A stretch of DNA of 25,786 bases from NCBI GenBank assembly GCA_003427395.1, contig BFEA01000049.1, positions 885,250 through 911,035 of the forward strand, written 5' to 3'. This DNA comes from Chara braunii. Its lineage: Eukaryota; Streptophyta; Charophyceae; Charales; Characeae. Positions within the stretch are counted from its first letter, which is position 1. Each line of letters starts with the position of its first letter. The notes under the pieces were generated by a model. That model did no database searches. It was not told the DNA's origin and was given only the letters and a program-made list of their open reading frames with translations. The position numbers were made by a program, and so were the translations under genes. Of the stretch, positions 1-9,017 are shown one piece after another.

Positions 1-1130
1 GCATAGCAGCCAACAACAAGGATTTTTTACTTCGTCATTCAATGTGTCATTGAAACTTTATGTAAAGGATAAATGTTTAAGAAAGTTGTCCTTTTTTTTT
101 CAATCATGCTTCAGCCTTCCAGCCAATAGACCACCACCACAAATTAGATTTGGGGATGCCCTCTCCTGTCTGATGCGTTGATCCTTGGATCTTCACAGAA
201 CCGCACAAGGTTCTTTGGAGAAAATGAACATTTTGCTTGAGGAGTGGGATCCATAAAACTCAAGGATCTGACCTTCGAGCGTTTTCATAGTTTTTAAGGA
301 TTTTATTTCAAGGACCGGTGAAACAACGCCTCTTTTTTTTCAACCGGGTTTTCAAGGAGTGTCTAACAAGACTCATAGTTAGTTTGGGATTTATGTTTTT
401 CATCCTTCGGTAGGGGCCACCTTATCGTTTTTTGACCATTCAATAAATGTTCCAAATGGCTGGTTTCAGATTTCACTTGTCAAATGGTTGGGGGGTTTCA
501 TATGGACAGTAAGTTACTCAATTCCACTAGTGCACGGGGTTAAGCTTGGCAAGAATGCCTTGCTCATCATATTGATCACCAAGAATGTTATAAGGGATAT
601 TCGACCCCGTTCCCAACTTTTAAATTTTAAATTAAAAAAAGAAAACACTCAGATATCAACTTTTTTTAAGTAGAACTCCGCCACAAAATTCTCTTAGCGT
701 GTTGTCAAATCCCCAATGGGTTAGTCGCACGGCTTGAGTGACGTTTCTTTATTTGTTTTAATCTTATTTCGTATCTCGAGCGTTCTTTCTCTTCTATGGT
801 TTAACTGTGTTTTGTGGTTTGACAAATAACCAAATGTTCTATTCGCAAATCTCTGGTTACTAAAGCATAAAATTCATATTGAGGGAACATAAAAAGAAAA
901 CGAATCCACGTTGCAGATAGTTGCTAGAAGGTAATATACCAATTGGTTGGCTAATAATTATTGCTCAACTAGAAGAAAAAACGCAACGTGTCACCGTATA
1001 TGTCTAGCCATGAGCATCAACAATGAGATAAACCAAAAGAAATAAATTTATATGTGATTGGCACTGATTGCCTTAGTCTTATCTCTTTCTACCCTCTAGG
1101 TCAGTAAGTTTGTTCTATATATCTCGAGGG
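1..1130. other. AT-rich stretch without a recognisable gene
   Basis: No convincing gene or RNA was recognised. Short open frames exist (for example 488-673 on +), but they have no recognisable motif and lie in AT-rich sequence with homopolymer runs. Parts of the + strand between about 100 and 670 read like a heavily decayed coding sequence, but I could not assign it to a family. Confidence 0.5.
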
Positions 1131-1155
1131 TTTTTTTTTTTTTTTTTTTTTTTTT

Positions 1156-1215
1156 GCTACTGGCTCCATTCTATTGGTGGGGAGCTGCACCTGCTGGAAA
1201 TCGGGTCCAGCGTCC
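1156..1215 (-). repeat. LINE 3' tail, copy A
   Basis: A 60-bp sequence directly before the poly(A). On the minus strand it starts GGGACGCTGGACCCG and contains two inverted repeats: GCTGGA/TCCAGC, and GCTCC/GGAGC around CCACCAATAGAAT. The same tail occurs at 7502-7561 (+) and 22866-22926 (+). It is probably the element that the LINE reverse transcriptase recognises. Confidence 0.8.
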
Positions 1216-1284
1216 CTCATACATAGTTTAGCTGGAACATAATACAAAGTATGCTGTGACCGAAAGAGAGCTACCTCTTCAGCA

Positions 1285-1596
1285 TCAATCATGCCGCCAG
1301 ATTACTATTTTTCCACTAGCAGCCCTTCCCTCAGTCTCAACCCAATGAAACACAAAGATACTTTTGCCTATTGATCTTGGACATAATACCAGCAGTCTCC
1401 CCCCCCCCCCCCAATACCACTGAAGATCCACCAATGCCAGGTCCGAAGGGGGAAAGGGATCCGGGAAAAATTTTGGAGCTCTCAATATAGCGCCAAGCTG
1501 GATATCAAACCAATCGTGGAAGATGATCTTGTAATCCCTCTTGATGATTGCCCCATCTTCCTCCCCACCTGGCCATACCTTCCTCTCTGGATACAA
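1285..1596 (-). pseudogene. LINE ORF2 C-terminal remnant
   Basis: An open frame of about 103 codons with no ATG at its left end; it is preceded by an in-frame stop a few codons upstream. The segment containing FHDW and then FPDPFPPSDLALV matches the last residues of LINE-1 ORF2 (FHDW, FPDPFPLSSLCLV), so this is the extreme C-terminus of the LINE polyprotein. A 14-base G run (C run at 1399-1412 on +) lies just after the conserved motif and is a likely place for slippage, so the residues after it may be out of the ancestral frame. It is a dead fragment. Confidence 0.75.
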
Positions 1597-1790
1597 TTTC
1601 GTTTCCTACCCCAAATATATCGTTTACGTCCTAATTTCTCCTTGGTCGAAACACACGCCAACATCGAATGCACCATATACTGTCGATCTAAACGATTGAG
1701 CATTCGTACAAAACCCAACCGCAAGGTGACGTAGGTTATATTAGGAATCATTGTTTGCACAGGCGACTGCGAAGGTAAAAACAAAATGCT

Positions 1791-2066
1791 TTGGGGACAT
1801 CTCGATATCTCTCAGATGCACTTCATGGGGAGATGACAGTGCAAGGCATGCTGCCGGGTAATTTTCCCTCTATCCTGGGGAGATTAACGAGTGAAGCCCG
1901 GTTTAAAGTACAGATTATAAATTTTGTGAAAAGTCACTTTCCGACAGGGGCATCAGCAATGGTTGTGCTATCAGATGACCCTCACAGATTGTTTATCAGG
2001 GATGTCTTCCTCAAATATGATATAATAGGCAGACTAACCTGCGTTGGTTCAATCAGCAAGCATTGA
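1791..2066 (+). pseudogene. Possible remnant of LINE-1 ORF1
   Basis: A 91-codon open frame without a clear ATG near its left end (it opens at a TTG). It lies immediately upstream of the endonuclease part of LINE-1 and on the same strand, the place expected for the end of ORF1. No CCHC knuckle or RNA-binding motif is visible. The following 220 bp (2067-2290) also read as short open segments broken by stops. The assignment rests on position only; it could be unrelated sequence between two LINE copies. Confidence 0.3.
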
Positions 2067-2316
2067 GTGAGCTGCAACAGCTGAAAGTCAAAGCCAGTGA
2101 TTGTTGGACCGAGATAGATGTCACAATATTGCTGGCCAGGATATTACTGAAAGGGTTGTGGAAACAAGGGAGCTTCCTTGAGGAAGCCACGTGGTCAATT
2201 ACATAAATTTTCAAAAGTGACCTGGGATTACAGGAAAAATTAGTGAAATGGAGATGATTAATCCGTTGGAAGTGCTGTATAACAGAGATAAAAAATGAAA
2301 ACTACAAAAAAAAACA

Positions 2317-3495
2317 GCAGATCTCGATCTCCGTTCACTAAATGTGAATGGTTTGGCTTCAGCCAAACCATCTAAGTGACAGGCTATTTATGATCAACTA
2401 AAAGGAGTAGAGGGTAAAGAATGGTCAGACGCGGTCTGTATCCAGGAAACACATTTGCTAGATAATGCAGAGCATAATCATATTCACAAACAAATATGGC
2501 CCCATCAAGCCTTTAGGGCGCATGCCCCCAGAGCAGGTAGTGCAGGGGTGACAATTTGGCTCCCTTCTGATTCAAGGATAGACCCGGTATATTGGAAAGC
2601 AGACAAAGAAGGGGGGAGATGAATCTATATTCTAGCAATGTTTGAATTAGAAATTGTAATTATCTTATGCGTATATGGGCCCAATGATACAGGGGAAAGA
2701 AGGGAATTCTTTGATAACATAAGAGAACATCTGCCAATCGGAATTCCCATCATCATAGCTGGAGACTTCAATGCAGCCCCTAATCGTCATCTGGATCGAT
2801 GGCAAATCCCCTCACCCTGTCCAGCCTATATTGAATCCGATGAACGAATCATAGAAGAACTTTGTCAGTCCTTCAATCTTTTTGACTCGTTCAGACGTAC
2901 ATACCCAGTTAAACGTACCTTCACTTGTTTCAAGAAGTGTCAGACAGTGAAAGCATCAAGGTCTCGCATAGACTTGATACTTATGTTTGAAGAGCTTCAA
3001 GGAACACTACAGATAACAAAAATATTTCCTCGGAGTGTTTATCCAGGTATCGATCACGCAATGTGTGCCATAATACTATCCTTTAGAAAAAAGTCTGATA
3101 AAGGGAAAATATTCTACAAATTAAACACCTCCCTACTACACATCGAGCAATTCAAAGCAAATCTACAAGATGTATGGTCATACTGGAAAGAACAGAAGGA
3201 GATTATAAATGACGATATACGCTGGTTCAACAACGGTCTGATGTTCTTAGGTCGTAAATGCAATGAATACTCCCAAAAGCTAGCAGCACAGAGACATCTT
3301 GAAGAAATCAATCTACAACAACAACTTCAACAGCTACAACAACAAATGGAGGGTGAAGACGATCAAGGAAACAACCCTCGAACACTATTGACAAAAGAAA
3401 TATTAGATGAAATTGAGAATCAATTACTTGGTTACATGGAAAATAGATGGCAAGGAATTAGGATCAGAGGGAAGTTAGCTAAACACAACAGATAA
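2317..3495 (+). pseudogene. LINE-1 ORF2, endonuclease domain and linker
   Basis: An apurinic-type endonuclease that nicks the target to prime reverse transcription. Motifs in order: SLNVNG near 2332, QETH near 2440, then in the open part (2638-3495, 285 codons) YGPN (residues 13-16), GDFN (42-45), SRIDLIL (109-115) and the DH pair (139-140). These are the conserved catalytic positions of the family, and the DH pair is intact. In-frame TGA stops at 2377-2379 and 2620-2622 interrupt the N-terminal part, and TAA at 3493-3495 ends it. A glutamine-rich stretch follows at about residues 220-240. It continues in the same frame into the RT part after the stop. Confidence 0.88.
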
Positions 3496-4143
3496 GTGAT
3501 CATGGATGCGAGGTTTTTCGCCAAGGCAAGAGTACGAAAAGGAAGATCAATTATTGAAGCACTGGAGGATCCACAACAGAGTCAACATACCTTACAAACT
3601 TCTACAGCTGCTTGTACCTGGATTGCAAGAGAATTTTATAAAAAAAAAAATTCTTCAGAATGCAAACATCTTCCTACACTCCAAAGAAAGAGAAAAATTC
3701 AGAATTTCCTTCTTCCAATTGACAAGGCACTTACAGATCTTCAGAAAGATAGTTTAGAAAAACCAATCACTAAAGAAGAAATATGCACAACACTAATGAT
3801 GATGGAAGAGGAAAAAACACCAGGTATAGATGGGCTTCCCAAGGAATTTTGGGCGGTCATGTGGGATCATATTTCTCAGGACCTGATGGACTTCTACGAA
3901 GAAGTTTGGGATACAGGAAGATTGGGGGAAATAGTGGGACAAGGAGTGCTAACCCTTCTGTACAAAAAAGGAGATTCAACGAATATTCGCAATTACCCTT
4001 CTAACAGTTGTGTATAAGCTTTTGACAAAGACTTTATCAAACAGATTGATAAAGATTATAGCACAGATCATTCAACCCACTCAAACAGGATTCATCTCAG
4101 GTAGGAATATTCAAGATAATATCTTACTGGTAAATGAATTAAT
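3496..4143 (+). pseudogene. LINE-1 ORF2, N-terminal half of reverse transcriptase
   Basis: Starts right after the TAA at 3493 in the same frame as the endonuclease. It contains the non-LTR RT signature KTPGIDGLPKEFW near 3818-3855 (normally K-x-PG-x-DG-x-P) and LLYKKGD-x-x-N-x-RNY near 3958-3995. At about 3995 the frame changes: the open frame ends at 4015-4017, while the homologous reading (VVYKLLTKTLSNRL, then QTGFISGRNIQDNILLVNEL) goes on in another frame to 4143. At that point it is cut by the hAT-like element. A nine-A run at about 3642 is another unstable site. The RT fingers motifs are recognisable but this is not a functional gene. Confidence 0.88.
4136..4143 (+). repeat. Target site duplication, left, of the hAT-like element
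   Basis: GAATTAAT here and at 4693-4700, directly next to the TIRs of the 4144-4692 element. It belongs to the codons for the LINE RT segment LLVNELI. Confidence 0.85.
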
Positions 4144-4692
4144 CTAGGTAGCATGGGTTATCTGGCCGGATAATCTGGTCGGATTATCTGGCCGGATGAT
4201 CGGGGGGTAGGATCATCCGAAAATCCGGATGATTAAAAAAAGAGCCTAAAAAAAGCAAAAAAAAAAAAAAAAAAAAAAAAAGTGATATTGCGCATGCAAA
4301 ATACAATAGAACTACGTTCTTATTTCATGAAAACCTTGATAGGGCCTGGAAGGGTTCAAAGGGGATAAGGTAAGGAACTAAGGGGTTTGGAGGGGGGATG
4401 CTTAATTCATTCTATAATTTTTTATCTAAATATTATTTTCTTGTTCTGATTTATTTTTTATCTTCATACCTGTTGATTAATCAAAGATGGCCTCAAGCCA
4501 AAAGTTGTTCAAATTATTGATATGAACAACATAAAATTTTTCCAGAGTTTTTTGAATTTTTTTTTTTTCGAAAAAATATATATATTTTGCGCAGGGCCGG
4601 ATTTTCCATATCCGGAATTAATCCGGAAATTTCATCCGGATTGAAAATTCCGGATAAAATTGGTCTGCCGGATATCCGGATTTGCTACTTAG
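4144..4692 (+). mobile_element. hAT-like non-autonomous DNA transposon, 549 bp
   Basis: Terminal inverted repeats CTAGGTAGCA (4144-4153) and TGCTACTTAG (4683-4692) match at 9 of 10 positions. A perfect 8-bp target duplication GAATTAAT flanks the element (4136-4143 and 4693-4700); 8 bp is the hAT hallmark. Both ends are loaded with CCGGA/TCCGG motifs, like the subterminal transposase-binding repeats of hAT elements, while the middle is AT-rich with a run of A at about 4256-4281. There is no coding capacity, so it needs a transposase from elsewhere. Removing the element plus one duplication rejoins the LINE RT frame exactly, which confirms the boundaries. The strand is arbitrary. Confidence 0.85.
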
Positions 4693-5165
4693 GAATTAAT
4701 TAAGATCTCCAGACAATCCAAACATACTGCAGCCCTCATTTTTATCGACTTTGAAAAAGCATATGACTATGTGGACTGGGTCTTTCTAGACATGTGTTTG
4801 GAGAAATTTAATTTTGGGACTTCCTTCAGAAGATGAATACACATATTACACTCAAAAGCGACCACGAGAGTAATGATTAATGACAATCTTGCTCCTACAA
4901 TTTCATTAGAAAGATTGCTCAGACAGGGGACCCGATAGCACCTTTTCTTTTCGCCATTATGTTGGAAGCCCTAGCAGCTAATTTAAGGAAAAACAAGGAT
5001 ATTAAACGAATTAGGGTAGCATTTATCCCGGAAGAAGTAATTCATGTTTGCTCTCTGTTTGCAGATGACCTCACACTAATGGCAGATGCCTCTGAGGAAA
5101 ATATGAGAGCCATTAAAGGAATGATGGATAAGTTCTGTGCTTTATCAGACATGAGGATCAACTAG
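4693..5165 (+). pseudogene. LINE-1 ORF2, catalytic half of reverse transcriptase
   Basis: Resumes directly after the DNA transposon with TAALIFIDFEKAYD, the RT motif with the first catalytic Asp (about 4730-4770). After a stop and frame changes between 4830 and 4960, an open frame from 4959 to 5165 carries the second motif CSLFADDLTLMADA (F-A-D-D, near 5047-5088), which holds the paired catalytic aspartates. The sequence in between has the RQGxP-type motif with a stop just after RQGTR at about 4935. Palm motifs are present but the frame is broken at least twice. Confidence 0.88.
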
Positions 5166-5204
5166 GTTACAAAACCCCAAGGATGGTAGATCCATCACCA
5201 AGAG

Positions 5205-5543
5205 GTGAGACCACCTGAGGAACCCAGAGCCCATTGGATTCCTCCTTCATTCCCTATCAGGATGTTGGGGATTACCCTATCAGCTGAAGGGAAACCGCGG
5301 ACAAACAATGAGTGGATCAAGGAACCATCCCTAGCCAAGATGGAAGCGTGGAAAGATAAACAAACATCTCTAATTGGGAGAACGATTGTGATAAATAATG
5401 TGATCCTAGCATCTCTATGGTATAAATGTGCTATCTGGCCTTTAGATAAGAAAAGTATCCAATCATTGAAAAGACTAATCACTGCATATTTATGGAGAGG
5501 GAATCATGAGTGCAAAAATGTAATCAGCAGAGTTGCATGGTAG
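5205..5543 (+). pseudogene. LINE-1 ORF2, RT thumb region
   Basis: An open frame of 112 codons following the RT palm. It contains MLGITLS (the RT motif after the catalytic site, usually YLGV/LGI) and then TIVINNVILASLWYKCAIWPL, typical of the thumb region in plant LINEs, ending at NVISRVAW. LINE-2 has the matching sequence NVISRVAWDSVIQPK at 20557-20781. The TAG stop at 5541-5543 replaces a sense codon at that position. Confidence 0.82.
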
Positions 5544-5561
5544 ACGCTAATTCAACCCAAA

Positions 5562-6311
5562 GTGAAAGGAGGATTAGGAATTTTGGACCCTCACACGCAA
5601 TCTCAGACACTGTCAATTCAATGGATCAAAAGACTGCTCTTCAACCCACAAACTCCCTGGCAGGCCCTGGCATGGGAGCAGATAGTAAGACTAGCACCTG
5701 AGGTACCAAATGATATTGACCCAATGATATGGTTGGAAAATAGAAGTTGGTCAATTCCAAGAGGTGTCTCTTTAGTTACAACACAGGAGATAGAATCAGA
5801 CAGAAAAGCGGCAAGGGCAAATATGAAAAGGGATCCATTTTGGCCTAACCTTCTTAAGACATGGAGAAAATTACCATTACATAACAAGTGTCCACCAAAA
5901 AGATGGGAGGAAGTCTGTCGGTAACCTCTGTTCAATAATAGATTTATTACAGATTCACATGGATGTACGCTACACTGCATGAACTCTCCTTGGAGAGGAT
6001 GGGTTAAGAATGGGATCCTCATAATAAAAAATATATGGAACAAAGGAACAAAATGTTGGTATACCTCAGCCCAACTTCAACCCAAACTTAGCTATTGCAC
6101 AAACTCAATTGTGGCATTGGAGGATATAATTGAATTAATTTCATTAGATTGGGTAAGAATTTTGAAAAAAGGGTCGAACTTCCAAGAGGGAGATTGGGTA
6201 GGTTTCTTTGATGACAAGCAGCAGATAGGGAAGGTGGTCATGGTGGGAGATGATTCGACGGTGTTAACCTCCATCTTCTTGATAGATCACCAAAATTTTC
6301 TTTTTCCGTGA
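5562..6311 (+). pseudogene. LINE-1 ORF2, post-RT region with GDWV module
   Basis: Two open segments: 5562-5924 (GGLGILDPHTQSQTLSIQWI, then DPFWPNLLKTWRKLP) and 5979-6311. LINE-2 has equivalents for both (GLGIIDQTAQTQTL; DQFWPSLLRSWQRLP). The first segment ends where LINE-2 has Gln, so the TAA at 5922-5924 is a C-to-T nonsense change. The second contains NSPWRGWVKNGI and then NFQEGDWVGFF, followed by a short beta-rich stretch with a Gly-Lys-Val-Val. The same module is in LINE-2 (SLKEGDWVELRGHLGRL). Its function is unknown; a small beta-barrel nucleic-acid-binding fold is conceivable but not shown. Confidence 0.75.
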
Positions 6312-6338
6312 CAAACCCAAGAAACGAAATGGTACCAG

Positions 6339-7086
6339 ATGGACCAAGTTTTCATAATCAGAGTCTTGAAGGACAAGGAACGATGGCTGGCATTTCAACC
6401 AAACCAGTCAATAGACAATTCGGCCTTAGATCCAGCTCAATGGACCTGGACAAGGAAAGGAGGAAAGCTAACGTGGACTCGGTCATTACACACACTAACA
6501 GTTAAATCTACTTATCGGATGTTGAAACCTTCTTTTAATATAAGGGATAAAGTGGAAGAACGCTGGATGAGACATCTAAACATAAGGATTCCCTGCGCTC
6601 TATTAAATGGTTTAGAACCATGAAGACCAAACCAGCGAAGGTAGCCTCGATGCAATGGCAGATTGATCATCGTTGTCTTCCAACAAACGATTGGATTATA
6701 GACAGAACTACCCTGGAACAAAGAGGTTTAGCCCTACCATGGTGCAAATTTTGTACATCAACCTTTCCATCAAGAAAAATCCCAGAAACCATAGAGCACA
6801 TTTTTCTACAGTGTCTCAGTGCGGTATGGTTATGGAGATGGTGGGATAGGATTTGGAGTCAACTCGCATCCTGACTCCCGTGGCCATGGGATTGGAAAGC
6901 CCTCCTATGTGAAACATGGAGTCCCCCTCAGCTGGATGATTTCTCTCAAAATATATTCCTAGTTGGGAGGAGAGCCATCTTATGGGCTTTTTGGCACAGA
7001 AGATGTACAAATGAGAAGGACCAGAATTCACGGATTCAATTAAGCAGCAGATTCAGACAAAGATCTCGACTCAATGGGATAAAGTC
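6339..7086 (+). pseudogene. LINE-1 ORF2, zf-RVT-like region
   Basis: An open frame at 6339-6623 holds HTLTVKSTYRMLKP, the equivalent of the FSVKSAYRLL motif found after the RT in plant LINEs. An overlapping frame at 6620-6874 carries KPAKVASMQWQI...CLPT, then PWCKFC and PETIEHIFLQC, a Cys-x2-Cys...His...Cys pattern typical of the zf-RVT zinc-binding region. In LINE-2 the matching pieces are PWCPRC and AETIEHVSMQC. The two frames show at least one frameshift near 6620. The part to 7086 (GRRAILWAFWHRR) is recognisable only with stops. Confidence 0.82.
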
Positions 7087-7104
7087 AAGGAAAAGATTCA
7101 ACAT

Positions 7105-7389
7105 TTGTCGATCCAATCAGAAATTGACCGTCATATTCAACAATTCAGCAGAGACTGGTTGGGGGATACCAAGGAAGGAAAAGTGGGAGTGATAAAGTGG
7201 AAGGAAGTGAAAAGAGCTAATGTGAAAAGGGGGCAATCAGAATTAAGAAGGATCTATCAACTACATTTTCATGATTGGACCACAGTGGATCCTGTGATTC
7301 CGCTAAGACCATTATCAGACTTTCCTGATCCATTCCCATTATCATCCTTATGCTTGGTGCCTTTGAGTTGGTATGGTTTGGATTACTGA
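7105..7389 (+). pseudogene. LINE-1 ORF2 C-terminus
   Basis: The last open frame of the LINE, about 94 codons, opening at a non-ATG codon because it is only a fragment. It begins with a helical, charged stretch and ends with LHFHDW, then FPDPFPLSSLCLVPL before the TGA at 7387-7389. The PDPFP motif occurs at the same place in the other two LINE copies (1285-1596 minus, and about 22430-22489). A 172-bp 3' UTR and the poly(A) follow. Confidence 0.8.
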
Positions 7390-7501
7390 AGTGTTCTTAT
7401 CCCAAGGAATAGTTTTTTTGGTACTAATGTAGAAAAGAATATTTGGCGCCCCTGTATGGGGGGTGAAGAGGTACCAACTATTGCTTATATATTCTGTATA
7501 T

Positions 7502-7561
7502 GGGACGCTGGACCCGGTTTCCAGCAGGTGCAGCTCCCCACCAATAGAATGGAGCCGCTTT
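7502..7561 (+). repeat. LINE 3' tail, copy B
   Basis: Starts GGGACGCTGGACCCGG and ends GGAGCCGCTTT, directly before the poly(A). It has the same two potential hairpins as copy A (GCTGGA/TCCAGC, GCTCC/GGAGC) and differs from that copy by about one base in its first 54. Confidence 0.85.
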
Positions 7562-7586
7562 AAAAAAAAAAAAAAAAAAAAAAAAA
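7562..7586 (+). other. LINE-1 poly(A) tail
   Basis: A run of 25 A closing LINE-1. It is followed by 26 bp of flanking sequence before the gypsy LTR begins at 7613. Confidence 0.9.
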
Positions 7587-7612
7587 CTCATTTTTTAATC
7601 CCTCAACCTCAT

Positions 7613-8561
7613 TGCAATCAGACTCGCTATCTTTCACACTTCACATGTATGCAAACAGGTGTGCAGCAAACTAGCGACAAGCGCCCACTCAAAACTCAGA
7701 GATATGGTCGCCGAGAACACAAATCAGATACAAGTTCACTTCAATGGCTATGGCGACACAGCGCCCACTCAACTTTCTCTGTTCGCACACACAGGATCAC
7801 CCTGGATATCCCACACGCGTTACTCTGTACACACGTACACACACACTGCACGCTATCTACAGCTATAGCGGTTATGGCCGCTGCTACCCTATCGCTATGG
7901 CTAAGCTCCTTCTCTCTCGCCCACTTCTCCCCCGGGCTCAATGCAGACCACCTCGCACAAGTCGCTGTAGCAGCGCTTCCGCATGGCTCACGCAGGAATG
8001 AATGAATCGCTGGACGCTGCCCTTTGATTTATACTTCTGTAGCTCCTTGGTCTGGCCCTTTCCCTTGCCCGTGGTGCACACAGTCCCATGCGGTACTTGC
8101 TTGACTTGACTAGGACTGACTGGGACCGGTACTGCTGACTGCATGGGTTTGCACTGCCAACTCGATGCAGTCGCACTGCCGACGTACTGCAGTTGGGCTC
8201 ACCACTTGCCCACTTGCCCACTTGCCTCGGCCAAAACGTGAGCAACTTTGAAAGGTCACTACTAGGACCTTCCGAAAGTCTGGGTCCAGGCCTTTCGAAG
8301 ACTGTAGCAGCTACGACCTTGACCCTTCAGGACTGTAGGAGCTACGACTTCCGGAACCCCCTAAGACTTTTACTCGACAGATCTACAGATCGAACCCCTG
8401 CTACCTACGGACCCTACGACAGTCTACCAACTGTTACAAATACAAAGGTCACGGGTTCTACTCTCGGGGTCGACACAAATATTGTCCACAGGTAAGGCAA
8501 TGACTAGGGATCGAGCCCTAGGATCTGCACTCGCTACTGCTAACAAGTGAAAACCGTTTCA
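7613..8561 (-). repeat. 3' LTR of the gypsy element (949 bp)
   Basis: Begins TGCAATCAGACTCGC and ends GTGAAAACCGTTTCA, like the other LTR. It contains about 243 bp (8255-8497) absent from the 5' LTR, rich in short repeated motifs such as GTAGCAGCTACGACC and GTAGGAGCTACGAC. A TATAAAT-like box lies at 8027-8033 on the minus strand. By eye about 30 substitutions separate the two LTRs over roughly 700 aligned bases, mostly transitions. Confidence 0.93.
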
Positions 8562-8570
8562 CTCCCGCCG
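8562..8570 (-). other. Possible polypurine tract
   Basis: The minus strand reads CGGCGGGAG immediately before the TG of the 3' LTR, where plus-strand priming is expected. It is short and not purely purine, so only tentative. Confidence 0.35.
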
Positions 8571-8645
8571 GCCTAAATTCGAGGTCCTCCGAGAATAACT
8601 CAGTCCAAGGCATGACCTTTTCCCTTCTTATCTCTTTCATAGGCT

Positions 8646-9017
8646 CTAACTATGTCGGGAGAACCAGCGGTCGTCCTCTGGCTCCTGATAAGCAAATCGG
8701 ACGCTATACTGTTTCCGTGGACGACCTCTACCTCCTGTTCTAAACACATCTGCACCTACGATGCCGTCAATGTCGTACCTTCCGTCAATGTCTGGAGGGA
8801 TCATGAACCGTCTAGATGGAAACTGCTGACTTGTGACACACAGCAGCAACTTTGATGCATGAAATACAGGGTGGGTGTGGAGGTGTGCTGGGATCTCTAT
8901 GGTGTAGGATGGTCCATCCTCTCCGCCCTCAACTTCTAGAACTGGCCACGGTCCTCTATATGCGGGCAGTAACTTCTGCGAGATGTTTTCCTCAGGAGCA
9001 AACTCTTTGGACTTCAC
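8646..9017 (-). pseudogene. Integrase C-terminus: GPY motif and chromodomain-like end
   Basis: In frame with the integrase after one stop. KLLPAYRGPWPVLE (residues 15-28) is the GPY/F module of chromoviral integrases, followed by HPVFHASKL. Residues 81-123 (YDIDGIVGADVF...KQYSVRFAYQEPEDDRWFS) have the spacing of a chromodomain (E-x-I-L..., QYLVKW-x-G-x-x-x-x-x-x-W), but the aromatic cage is altered: FAYQEPEDDRW replaces WKGYPxxxxTW. Such domains steer integration to marked chromatin. It ends at TAG 8646-8648. Confidence 0.78.

Larger units (their letters stand above)
1131..1610 (-). mobile_element. 3' end of a 5'-truncated LINE, minus strand
   Basis: On the minus strand this fragment reads: end of the LINE ORF2, a short 3' UTR, the conserved 3' tail (1156-1215) and a 25-base poly(A), seen as poly(T) at 1131-1155. 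The tail is almost identical to that of the plus-strand LINE at 7502-7561. The coding part ends with a PDPFP motif also present at the C-terminus of the other two LINE copies. The 5' truncation point is unclear, somewhere between about 1600 and 1790. The orientation is opposite to the neighbouring LINE-1, so the two 3' ends point away from each other. Confidence 0.85.
2295..7586 (+). mobile_element. LINE-1: L1-type non-LTR retrotransposon, decayed
   Basis: An L1-like LINE in the order AP-type endonuclease, reverse transcriptase, post-RT region, zf-RVT region, short 3' UTR, conserved tail, poly(A) of 25 (7562-7586). The reading frame is broken by many stops and frameshifts and by a 549-bp DNA transposon at 4144-4692. 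Possible ORF2 start: ATG at 2295, which needs a one-base slip in a nine-A tract to enter the endonuclease frame. Without the insertion, the stretch from there to the stop at 7387-7389 is about 4.5 kb, a normal length for plant L1 ORF2. No LTRs and no RNase H domain were seen. The 5' boundary, including any ORF1, is uncertain. Confidence 0.9.

Noticed and set aside
7463-8005. 180-codon plus-strand open frame
   Set aside because: It runs through the LINE tail, poly(A) and LTR; its similar partner at 15615-16087 is simply the other LTR.
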